Shown here: one piece after another, positions 20,556 through 28,897 of the stretch | How the letters are laid out: each line of letters begins with the position of its first letter | How positions within the stretch are numbered: the first letter of the stretch is position 1 | NCBI GenBank assembly: GCA_003024985.2 | Contig: PXIH01S0000346.1 | DNA length: 43,148 bases | Source of the DNA: Euperipatoides rowelli | Taxonomy: Eukaryota > Onychophora > Udeonychophora > Euonychophora > Peripatopsidae | Strand: one strand, 5' to 3' | The notes under the pieces: model-generated | What the model was told of the DNA's origin: nothing | Seen by the model: only the letters and a program-made list of their open reading frames with translations | The model's database searches: none | Translations under genes and position numbers: made by a program

Positions 20556-22022
20556 CTAATATGCTCTTGCAAAAATCACAAAATGCTTTGCAGCAGTGTC
20601 ACATCTTATGCATTTTACATTTGAAATATCTTTATTGCTAAATATATTAGGAATACACCTAAGAGTTGCTTTCGTGTCTTCCTTAATTAAATCCTCACAT
20701 TCACCACTAGAACACCAACCTGTTAATAAAAATCCACACACATGAGTAAAAAAATCTTTAAATTCAACGTATCTAGACTCTGAATAACTAATAAGTTCCT
20801 TAGTATTTTCAGTCGTAAACTTCAATGCCTTAGCATACAAATCCTTTTGTTGTTCAACAAGTTCCTCTTTCACTTTTTTAACTATGTCAAATTTTTGAAC
20901 CTGATACTTACATGATTTATCTTTATCTCTTCTGGTTAATATCACAGAATCTAACAAAATATCTTTTGTCCCAAGGTCAAGTCTTATTGGAATTCCCCTT
21001 AAATCCGCTTCATTAAATCTAAATCCTGGTGAATTCTTATCATCAAGATCAATTTCTGTCCTAATATCATGGGCCTTTAAGGAATTTAGAACTTCATAAG
21101 AATATTTTAGAATTTCTGCATTCTTTTTTGCATCTTTAATAAATATAGGCACAACAATAACTTGCACCGGAGCAATATTTGGAGGAAGTATTAAACCTTT
21201 ATCATCAGAATGAACCATAATTAAAGCTCCAATTAACCTAGTTGAAACACCCCAACTACTTGCCCAAACATATTCCATATCGCCTTCTTGATTTTGAAAT
21301 TGTACATCGAAAACCTTAGCAAAATTCAAACCTAAAAAATGAGAAGTTCCTAATTGTAAAGCTTTTTTATCCTGCATTAAAGCTTCTAGAGTATAAGTGT
21401 CAACAGCCCCTGCAAATTTTTCTTTCTCCGATTTACGTCCCTCATAAACTGGAATTGCAAGATACTCTTCAATGAAATTTTTATATATATTCAACATTAA
21501 CAGTGTTTCTTCTACAGCTTCCTCTTTTGTTGCATGAGCTGTATGACCTTCTTGCCATAAAAACTCACTAGTTCGAAGAAATGGTTTGGTTTTTTTCTCC
21601 CATCTAACAACATTTGCCCATTGGTTCATTTTCAAAGGAAGATTTCTGTATGATTTTATCCACTTACCATACATATTCCAAACTATTGTCTCTGAAGTTG
21701 GCCTAACAACTAAAGGTTCTACAAGTTTTTCCCCACCCACTTGTGTTACAATAGCAAGCTCAGGCGCAAAACCTTTAATATGTTCTTTTTCCTTTGAAAG
21801 AAAACTACTAGGAATAAGAACTGGAAAATATGCATTAGTGTGTCCAGTTTCTTTAAATTTAATATCAAGTAACTCTTGAATTTTACTCCAAATAGCATAT
21901 CCATAAGGCATTATTACCATACAACCTTTAATAGGAGCATAGTCTGCTAATTTTGCTTTTATAATCATATCCAAATACCATTTAGAATAGTTTTCTTCCC
22001 TCAAAGCAATAAAATCTGTCAT
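20556..22022 (-). CDS. proS: Prolyl-tRNA synthetase, type 3
   Basis: A 488-residue class II synthetase that charges tRNA-Pro. It is the short archaeal/eukaryal-like form without the editing insertion. Motif 2 region RTSEFLWQEGHTAH, the PTSETIVW block, and the motif 3 region SSWGVSTRLIGALIMVHSD are clear. The C-terminal domain has paired Cys (WCSSGECEDL, CIRCDTAAKH) typical of the zinc-binding tail and ends in Tyr. I use the ATG at 22022, with GAAGGA seven bases upstream, giving the B31 length. An in-frame TTG would add five residues. The secreted-protein gene upstream ends 20 bp before this start, so both are probably one transcript. Confidence 0.97.
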   Translation of the reverse strand: MTDFIALREENYSKWYLDMIIKAKLADYAPIKGCMVIMPYGYAIWSKIQELLDIKFKETGHTNAYFPVLIPSSFLSKEKEHIKGFAPELAIVTQVGGEKLVEPLVVRPTSETIVWNMYGKWIKSYRNLPLKMNQWANVVRWEKKTKPFLRTSEFLWQEGHTAHATKEEAVEETLLMLNIYKNFIEEYLAIPVYEGRKSEKEKFAGAVDTYTLEALMQDKKALQLGTSHFLGLNFAKVFDVQFQNQEGDMEYVWASSWGVSTRLIGALIMVHSDDKGLILPPNIAPVQVIVVPIFIKDAKKNAEILKYSYEVLNSLKAHDIRTEIDLDDKNSPGFRFNEADLRGIPIRLDLGTKDILLDSVILTRRDKDKSCKYQVQKFDIVKKVKEELVEQQKDLYAKALKFTTENTKELISYSESRYVEFKDFFTHVCGFLLTGWCSSGECEDLIKEDTKATLRCIPNIFSNKDISNVKCIRCDTAAKHFVIFARAY

Positions 22023-22042
22023 TTTAACGTCCTTCAATTATT

Positions 22043-22720
22043 TTAGTATTTCTTAGCTTCAACCATATATCTATCATACTGCTTTCCATCATAACCTACC
22101 ATTTTTTTCAAAACTACAAACACAATCCCATTTTCATTAGGAAACAAAATAATTTCCCTTATTGCATAATCAACTACATTTTCTCTATAATAATTAACTT
22201 TTCCTACTTGAATATTTTTAATTAATTGTCCATGCTTATCTATAACTTCTGCATTAACATAAAAAGCAGAAGAAGAACCACTAGAACTCATTTCTTTGTT
22301 AATCCAAACGTTGTAAACATTGCTTGTCTTATAATCTATAAAGCTTAGATTATCCTCATCTTGCTCTCCTGTATCAACGTATAAATAAATTGATCTTCCT
22401 TTATTTAAATGACTGATCTTAAGTGTTTTAGTTCTATAATTAATTAATTTCAACAGTTCATAAAGGACCTTTTCTGCACTATCAGTACGATCAATATGTT
22501 GTCTAAAAGTTCTAGCATAAATACCAGGATTCATGAAATTATTCATATTAGTATTTACAAAATATGCCTTTGAATAGTAAGTATTATTTTCAAGACTATA
22601 CTCCCCAAACATAAAGCACCTTCCATCTTCAGAGAATCCTAAATTCTTAAATGCAACTTCCTGAGCAAAAGAACATAATGATAATAAGAACAATAAAAGT
22701 AATATTAAAAATTTAATCAT
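22043..22720 (-). CDS. Predicted secreted protein (DUF2259-like)
   Basis: A 225-residue protein with a signal peptide MIKFLILLLLFLLSLCSFAQ, probably cleaved after FAQ. The start of the mature part (FKNLGFSEDGRCFMFGEYSL) matches the pattern of the DUF2259 secreted-protein family of spirochaetes, in which a GFS-x-DG-x-x-F-x-F motif is common. There is a serine-rich loop SSSGSSS near residue 150. No enzyme motif is visible. It lies just upstream of proS. Beyond it, conserved Borrelia order is interrupted by the foreign block. Confidence 0.7.
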   Translation of the reverse strand: MIKFLILLLLFLLSLCSFAQEVAFKNLGFSEDGRCFMFGEYSLENNTYYSKAYFVNTNMNNFMNPGIYARTFRQHIDRTDSAEKVLYELLKLINYRTKTLKISHLNKGRSIYLYVDTGEQDEDNLSFIDYKTSNVYNVWINKEMSSSGSSSAFYVNAEVIDKHGQLIKNIQVGKVNYYRENVVDYAIREIILFPNENGIVFVVLKKMVGYDGKQYDRYMVEAKKY

Positions 22721-22920
22721 ACTACAATCCTTTAATTTAAAAATAAGAAACTGTTCACTTAATTTACATAAATAAAAACAACATGCCTATTTAAAAGGAA
22801 TATTATCAAATTAATATTAAATAATTATAACAAATAATTAAAACAATTTGCCAAGCTACTATTGCACAGGCAACTTTTTATTTCAAGGAATATAAAAAAT
22901 AAATATTAGTAAAAAATAAA

Positions 22921-22936
22921 GGGAATTATATACAAT
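22921..22936. repeat. Left 16-bp inverted repeat flanking the foreign block
   Basis: GGGAATTATATACAAT is the exact reverse complement of 24864-24879. Extending inward, 20 of 23 positions match. The pair brackets the methyltransferase remnant. Read on the minus strand it contains TATAAT directed towards the secreted-protein/proS genes. Confidence 0.85.
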
Positions 22937-22953
22937 ACTATCCAAAAAACCTT

Positions 22954-24606
22954 TTACTCTTTATGCACCCCGCCATTTATAACAAGGCGCAGGGTTTCAA
23001 TGGACGCTATGCCATCCTTGTCAACTCCTAGCACTGCTATTTCATAACTGCCCGTACCAAATGTGTGCGTTTGCTTGCCTGTGTTGTAGCGCAGGACTTC
23101 GGATGAAAAGCCTTTGTCCGCTGAATAGTCCCAGTCCCATTGCCAAAGCTCTATATCTTTACCTGTCGCAGCAAAGTCAACCTCTTTATCGCCCTTATCC
23201 CCAATCTATCGGAAATCAAACGAGATTCCAATGTGCTGCGGCATAGCAATAGGGATTATTGAATCCACGGTGGCTAGGGTTATATCTATGCCTTCCTCAC
23301 GTTTAAGCCGTGCCACTTCCTCAACAGCTCCCGAACCGAACGAAAAGGCTATGATAAAATCCCCCGCTTACAATACTTATTAAATCGAGTCATAGCCGAC
23401 TTGAAATTGTCAACGACATTGCGCCCGATTTTATCGCTCCGCTTGACTTGGATAGGATAAGCCGCCCGCTCCTCGTGAAGCAAGCCGTCTATTCCAAAAT
23501 CTCCAACTTGTTTCGTATGGGTTTCACCGCCATATTGCTCCACTATGAACCTCTCGAATTCGAATGGCAGGAAATTGCGGATTGTATCATAGTCATATTT
23601 GGGAGTTTCAACGGAAAATGTCGGCGAAAATAAAGTCTTAGCGTTTTCAAGACTTGCCCGAGAAACCGCCACGGATTGAACGGAGCAATCTATCCCTATA
23701 AAGTTACGTTTAAGATTTTGCGCTGCGATAAGAGTTGTTCCGCCACTGAAAAATGCGTCAAGCACGCAGTCGCCCTCATTAGAACTTACTTTAAGTATTC
23801 GTTCTATAAGTGCAAGTGGCTTTTGTGTTGGGTACCCTATTCGCTCCTTACCAGTAGCAAGTTGTATATCGTCCCAAATCTCAGCTATAGGGTTTCCTTT
23901 ACTTTGATCTAAATAGTATTTCAACCTTGGAATTTTGCCTTTTGTTGGATAATAAACAAGTCCCTGTTTATCATATTCGTTCAATTTGTCAGGGGTTGTT
24001 ATCCAGTGCATACCTTCTTGACCTTGTTTATTAGGATCTATGTTTTTCCAAATAGTGCCTGTTGTGCCTTTGCTTTTCCCACTTACCATTAAAGGCACTA
24101 GACTATAAATACCCCTATTGTCCTCAAATCTATAAGTCTTTTTATTGGAATCAGATGTTTCTGTAAATAGCTGATTAAAAGTATATGTTGACGATTTTGC
24201 ATAAAAGAAAATACTATCCCAATTTTTCCGCATTGCTCTTGATATACTAGAACGGACGTAACTCCTTTTCCAGACTATTTCATTGACAAATACTCCTCCC
24301 ATTTTGTCTAAAATATGGGTACGTATATAAGCGTTTGCATGCCAATCACAATGCACATAAAACGATCCAGTCTTTTTAAGGACAAGCCATATTTCATCAA
24401 TGCGTTCTTTAAGCCAACCGATATAGTGTTCCATGCCCACCCCCCCACCTATCAGTAAAACTTCGCACCTCTCCGCTGTCGACCCAGGCCACTTCATAAT
24501 TTCGGTTATAAAAGAACGGCGGATCGATATAGCATAAGTCAACAGACTCTCTTGGAATCGTTTTCAGGACTTGCAGATTGTCGCCCAGTATCAGTCTGTT
24601 TTGCAT
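22954..24606 (-). pseudogene. Broken fused DNA methyltransferase / Mrr-like nuclease
   Basis: The intact ancestor would be a beta-class adenine methyltransferase: start MQNRLILGDN at 24606 with AGGAG upstream, motif IV (YIDPPF), a central target-recognition region (about 24300-23900), then motif I (DAFFSGGTTLIAAQ). Next comes an Mrr-type nuclease core (GDFGIDG followed by PIQVKRS), then a beta-sandwich tail ending at 22954. Three breaks are visible: a frame change at seven C at 24440-24446, a second at five C at 23361-23365, and an in-frame TAG at 23206-23208. The two ends are much richer in GC than Borrelia genes, which points to transfer from another bacterium. As it stands a full-length protein cannot be made. 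Similar fused proteins occur in solitary restriction-modification loci. Confidence 0.88.
24440..24446. repeat. Seven-C run at the first frame break
   Basis: On the coding strand this is G7, read inside a Trp-Gly-Gly region just after the DPPF motif. A run of six (or nine) would keep the reading frame with the downstream part, and six gives the spacing usual for the family between the DRW and EHYIGW motifs. Confidence 0.85.
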
Positions 24607-24640
24607 TTTGCTTCTCCTGTTTAATCGATCGTACCAAAGT

Positions 24641-24754
24641 CTAGCAGACATCGGACATATTAACCCGAATCATTGCAGGGGGACTGGACTCAAAGAACTT
24701 GACTGCGGATTTATAATTAGGATATTCCTTAAAAAAACCAACTAAACTAAATCT
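24641..24754 (-). pseudogene. Possible 3' remnant of a gene upstream of the methyltransferase
   Basis: An open stretch of 37 codons ends in TAG 34 bases before the methyltransferase start. Its last half (KSAVKFFESSPPAMIRVNMS) has the higher GC of the foreign block. No start codon or family is recognised and a stop closes it upstream. It could be the tail of a gene carried in with the block, or chance. Confidence 0.25.
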
Positions 24755-24863
24755 TTAGCACATTTTCAATTTCTTTTTTATTTACATAAGAGTTGTATCA
24801 CGATAAAATCTGATAGTCAAGTATTTTTATCAAAAAATATGAAAAAGTTATAAGTGGCTAAAA

Positions 24864-24879
24864 TTGTATATAATTCCCA
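24864..24879. repeat. Right 16-bp inverted repeat flanking the foreign block
   Basis: ATTGTATATAATTCCC, exact reverse complement of 22921-22936. It lies in the AT-rich leader region of glpF, outside the GC-rich DNA, which ends near 24712. Confidence 0.85.
24869..24874 (+). promoter_or_regulatory. Candidate -10 element for glpFKD
   Basis: TATAAT lies inside the right inverted repeat, about 110 bases before the glpF start. The upstream -35 candidate (GTTATA, 16-base spacing) is weak. In B. burgdorferi glpFKD has a long 5' leader with transcription attenuation. The AT-rich leader here is shorter and no clear hairpin was found. The rest of 24607-24984 holds only the gene remnant and the repeat. 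Confidence 0.35.
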
Positions 24880-24984
24880 AAATAAATATATCTATTATAA
24901 CTTTATAACATATAAATTTTTATTAAAATATCATATATTGTAAGTATCTTAAACTTAATCATAAATAATATTAAGGAGAGTCAA

Positions 24985-25752
24985 ATGCAATATTCAAAAA
25001 ATCAAGAGTTCATGTCTGAACTTATTGGGACATTTATCCTATTAACACTAGGACTAGGTTCTGTAGCTATGACAGTATTATTCCACTCGCACCCCATTAT
25101 ACCAGGGGAAGTAATTAAAGGAGGTTATACAAACATAGTACTTGGATGGGGACTAGGAGTAGCCTTTGGCATATTTGCCTCAGTAAGAGTGAGTGGCGCT
25201 CATTTAAATCCAGCTGTAACAATTGCCCTTGGTCTTACTAACCAATTTCCCATACATAAAATCTTTTATTACATTTTAGCACAATTAACAGGAGCTTTTT
25301 TAGGAGCTTTAGTAATTTTCATAGTATTCTATCCTAAATGGATAGAAATAGATCCCTCATTTGTCAAAACTCAAGGAATTATGTCAACATACCCTGCAGT
25401 ACAAGGATTCATGCCAGGTTTCATTGACCAGGTATTTGGTACATTTATCTTACTATTTTTAGTATCAATCATAAGTAACTACATTAAAGATCCAGCACAA
25501 AGCACAGCTTTCCCATTCATAGTAGGAGCAATAGTAGTTGCAATTGGTATTAGTCTTGGTGGAATGAACGGTTATGCCATTAATCCAGCCCGTGACTTAG
25601 GACCTAGAATTTTATTATTTCTTACTGGCTTTGAAAATCATGGTTTTGACAGCTATGTATTCTTAATTCCAATACTTGGCCCAATTGTTGGAGGATTTCT
25701 AGGCGTGATAGCGTATAAACTTACTCTAAATCATACTTTGAATAGAGGTTAA
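24985..25752 (+). CDS. glpF: Glycerol uptake facilitator (aquaglyceroporin)
   Basis: A 255-residue inner-membrane channel of the MIP family that lets glycerol diffuse in. Six membrane segments and the two half-helices are present, with the first NPA box in [10 protein letters not shown] and the second in [12 protein letters not shown]. The Asp after the second NPAR is the residue that marks glycerol-conducting members. Start with AAGGAG 8 bases upstream. It is the first gene of glpF-glpK-glpD; glpK follows after 4 bp. In B. burgdorferi the operon is induced in the tick and activated through Rrp1 c-di-GMP signalling, and here the Rrp1 genes lie directly downstream. Confidence 0.97.
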   Translation: MQYSKNQEFMSELIGTFILLTLGLGSVAMTVLFHSHPIIPGEVIKGGYTNIVLGWGLGVAFGIFASVRVSGAHLNPAVTIALGLTNQFPIHKIFYYILAQLTGAFLGALVIFIVFYPKWIEIDPSFVKTQGIMSTYPAVQGFMPGFIDQVFGTFILLFLVSIISNYIKDPAQSTAFPFIVGAIVVAIGISLGGMNGYAINPARDLGPRILLFLTGFENHGFDSYVFLIPILGPIVGGFLGVIAYKLTLNHTLNRG

Positions 25753-25756
25753 TTAT

Positions 25757-27259
25757 ATGAAAGATAATGAAAAATATATCCTTGCAATAGACCAAGGTAC
25801 AACCAGTTCAAGAGCAATAATATTTGATAAAATGGCAAACATTAAAGGTGTTGCTCAAAAAGAATTTACACAACTCTATCCACAGCCAGGTTGGGTAGAG
25901 CACGATCCAATGGAAATTTGGGCTACGGAACTTGCAGTTATGACTGAAGTACTAGCTACTCAAAATATATATCCAAAAGACATAGCTACAATTGGAATAA
26001 CTAATCAACGTGAAACTACTGTTTTGTGGGATAAAAACACAGGTGTTCCTGTTTACAACGCAATTGTATGGCAAGATAGAAGAACAGCTAAGCTTTGTGA
26101 CAAACTTAAAGCAACCAATGTGGATCAAGAAATACTAGAAAAAACAGGCCTAGTATTAGATGCATATTTTAGTGGAACTAAAATACAATGGATATTAGAC
26201 AATGTAGAAGGAGCAAGAGAAAGAGCAGAAAAAGGTGAATTACTGTTTGGAACAATTGATACTTGGTTAATTTGGAAACTAACCAAAGGCAAACTCCATA
26301 TTACAGACTATACTAACGCAAGTAGAACACTACTGTTTAATCTTCACACCACAACATGGGATGATAAACTTCTAGCATTATTCAACATTCCTAAGTCTAT
26401 ACTCCCAGAAATTAAGCAAAGTTCTGAAAATTATGGCTTAATCCACAAAGACTTATTTGGATATGCAATTCCCATCTCAGGCATAGCAGGCGATCAACAA
26501 GCAGCAACATTTGGTCAAGCTTGTTTAAAAAAAGGAATGGCAAAAAACACTTATGGTACTGGCTGTTTCACTTTAATTAATATTGGCAAAAAACCTATTA
26601 TTAGCAAAGATAAACTTTTAACAACTGTTGCTTGGGCACGTAAACATTCTCTTACTTATGCCCTAGAAGGTAGCGTATTCATTGGTGGTGCTGTAGTGCA
26701 ATGGTTAAGAGATAACCTACAATTTGTTAGAAATAGTAATGAGATTGAAATTCTAGCAAGTAAGGTTAATGATAATGGAGGTATCTTTTTTGTTCCAGCT
26801 TTTGTTGGACTTGGTGCACCACATTGGGATTCATATGCAAGAGGTTCTATGTTTGGACTAACAAGAGGTACAACAAAAGAACACATAGCAAGAGCAGCTT
26901 TAGAAAGTATTGCCTTTCAAAGTTTTGATGTTTTAAACACAATGCAAAGTTCTGATGGAAGTGTTAAATTAGAAGAACTAAGAGTAGATGGAGGTGCTAG
27001 TAATAATAATTTTCTAATGCAGTTCCAAGCAGATATTTTAAAGTGCAAAGTAGTAAGACCAAAAATTACTGAGACTACAGCACTTGGAGCAGCTTATTTA
27101 GCTGGGCTTGCAGTTGGGTACTGGAAAAGTGCTGAGGAAATTTCTGAACTTTGGCAAGTCGAACGTATTTTTGAACCTTCTATGAACAACGAAATAAGAG
27201 AAGAATTAATACACAACTGGAATAAGGCTGTTAAACGTTCAAAACAATGGATAACTTAA
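25757..27259 (+). CDS. glpK: Glycerol kinase
   Basis: A 500-residue FGGY-family kinase that phosphorylates glycerol to glycerol-3-phosphate. It has the N-terminal [15 protein letters not shown] phosphate loop, [17 protein letters not shown], the substrate region [11 protein letters not shown], the [14 protein letters not shown] block and the C-terminal [19 protein letters not shown]. All look intact and length is normal. It is four bases after glpF, so they are surely cotranscribed. Confidence 0.98.
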   Translation: MKDNEKYILAIDQGTTSSRAIIFDKMANIKGVAQKEFTQLYPQPGWVEHDPMEIWATELAVMTEVLATQNIYPKDIATIGITNQRETTVLWDKNTGVPVYNAIVWQDRRTAKLCDKLKATNVDQEILEKTGLVLDAYFSGTKIQWILDNVEGARERAEKGELLFGTIDTWLIWKLTKGKLHITDYTNASRTLLFNLHTTTWDDKLLALFNIPKSILPEIKQSSENYGLIHKDLFGYAIPISGIAGDQQAATFGQACLKKGMAKNTYGTGCFTLINIGKKPIISKDKLLTTVAWARKHSLTYALEGSVFIGGAVVQWLRDNLQFVRNSNEIEILASKVNDNGGIFFVPAFVGLGAPHWDSYARGSMFGLTRGTTKEHIARAALESIAFQSFDVLNTMQSSDGSVKLEELRVDGGASNNNFLMQFQADILKCKVVRPKITETTALGAAYLAGLAVGYWKSAEEISELWQVERIFEPSMNNEIREELIHNWNKAVKRSKQWIT

Positions 27260-27304
27260 AAATCAGTCACTAGTTGCCTTTTAAAAGTTAAGGAGAAATT
27301 AACA

Positions 27305-28867
27305 ATGCATGAAAGAAAAAATGACTTCATAACTGCTTCAAAAGAAGAATTTGATGTTGTTATAGTAGGCGGAGGTGCTACGGGATTAGGAATTGCTCTT
27401 GATGCAGTTACAAGAGGCTACAAAACTATATTAGTAGAAAAAAGTGATTTTGCTAAGGCAACCTCTTCAAGATCTACAAATCTAGTTCACGGAGGCATTA
27501 GGTATTTAGCACAAGGTAATATTCATCTAGTAAAACATGCCCTGAAAGAAAAAATTAAGTTAGAAGAAAATGCTCCTCACCTTGTTTACAATAATAAATT
27601 CATTGTACCTTGCTACAATCTGTTTGACTTAGCTTATTATTTCTTAGGACTAAAATTTTATGCTTACCTAGGCGGTAAAAGTAAAGAACATAAAACTCAA
27701 TACTTATCTAAATCCAAAACTGTAGAAATTATGCATAATATAAAAAAACAAAAGCTCAAAGGAGCAATTAAATATCATGATGGAATATTTGATGATAGTA
27801 GATTAGCCATAGCTTTACTTCGCACCTTCACCCAAAAAGGCGGAATAGCTTTCAATTACACAGAACTCACAGAGTTTATTAAAACAAATAATAAAATAAC
27901 TGGGGTTAGGCTAATAGATACAGAAACTTCAGATACATATCAAATAAAGGGAAAATGTTTCATAAACGCTACAGGAATATTTACAGATTTCATTAGAAAA
28001 CTAGACGATAAGAATATTCACTCTATGGTTAAATTATCTAAAGGAATACATTTAGTTATTAATAAAGACAAATTCAAAAGCAATGCTGCTTTAGTCATAA
28101 CTCATACCAAAGACAAGAGAATATTATTTATGGCACCCTGGCATGACAAAGTTGTCTGTGGAACTACAGATACTCATGTTGAGAGTCCTGAATATGAACC
28201 TAAAATTCTTGACGATGAAGTTAATTTCATTATAAATACCATGAATGGAATGCTAGACTCCAAAATTAATAGAACTGATATTAAAGGAATGTACGCTGGA
28301 ATTAGACCATTAATTAACATAAAAAGTTCTCATGACAAAACTTCTAAACTTGCAAGAGATGAAAAAGTAATCATTTCAAGTTCCAATTTAATAAGTATTG
28401 CTGGAGGTAAATGGACAACTTACCGAAAAATGGCAGAAAAAACCCTTGATTTTGCAATAAAACACAGTCTTCTAAAAAACTCACTTTGCAACACTTATAA
28501 CCTTAAATTACATGGCTATTTAAAAAAAGAGGAAATAAATAATATTCCTCAAGAATTTAAAGTGTATGGTAGTGATTTTAATATTTTAAAAAATATGCAA
28601 GGCTTTAATACAAAGCTTAATCCTGAACTAGAACTAAGAGAAGCTCAAATAGAATTTGCTATTAACTTTGAACAAGCTAGAACAGTGGATGATGTTCTAG
28701 CACGTAGAACTAGATCGTTATGGTCAAATCCCAAAGCTGCACGAGACTGTGCAGCTTTGGTTGCACAGTTCATGATGGATAAACTCAATAAAAATCAAGA
28801 TTGGAAAAATAAACAAATCAACGATTTTAACAAAATTGCATCCAATAGTATTTTGACTAATAATTAA
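27305..28867 (+). CDS. glpD: Glycerol-3-phosphate dehydrogenase, FAD-dependent
   Basis: A 520-residue flavoenzyme that oxidises glycerol-3-phosphate to dihydroxyacetone phosphate, feeding glycolysis. The FAD-binding start DVVIVGGGATGLGIALDA, the SRSTNLVHGGIRYL block, GTTDTHVE and the C-terminal GGKWTTYRKMA motif are all present. The spacing from glpK is 45 bp with AAGGAG before the ATG. B31 has a small extra open frame between glpK and glpD that is not seen here. Confidence 0.97.
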   Translation: MHERKNDFITASKEEFDVVIVGGGATGLGIALDAVTRGYKTILVEKSDFAKATSSRSTNLVHGGIRYLAQGNIHLVKHALKEKIKLEENAPHLVYNNKFIVPCYNLFDLAYYFLGLKFYAYLGGKSKEHKTQYLSKSKTVEIMHNIKKQKLKGAIKYHDGIFDDSRLAIALLRTFTQKGGIAFNYTELTEFIKTNNKITGVRLIDTETSDTYQIKGKCFINATGIFTDFIRKLDDKNIHSMVKLSKGIHLVINKDKFKSNAALVITHTKDKRILFMAPWHDKVVCGTTDTHVESPEYEPKILDDEVNFIINTMNGMLDSKINRTDIKGMYAGIRPLINIKSSHDKTSKLARDEKVIISSSNLISIAGGKWTTYRKMAEKTLDFAIKHSLLKNSLCNTYNLKLHGYLKKEEINNIPQEFKVYGSDFNILKNMQGFNTKLNPELELREAQIEFAINFEQARTVDDVLARRTRSLWSNPKAARDCAALVAQFMMDKLNKNQDWKNKQINDFNKIASNSILTNN

Positions 28868-28897
28868 GAATAAGATTTTTTTAAAAAATATGAAATA

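Noticed and set aside
22875-22940. Telomere-like bases (TATAAT and TTAGTA-type boxes) near the left inverted repeat
   Set aside because: The boxes are in the wrong relative orientation and spacing for a Borrelia hairpin telomere, and such words are common in AT-rich DNA.
23061-23246. Short plus-strand open frame over the methyltransferase tail
   Set aside because: The minus strand reads clearly as the beta-sandwich end of the fused protein; the plus-strand frame is a by-product of GC-rich sequence.
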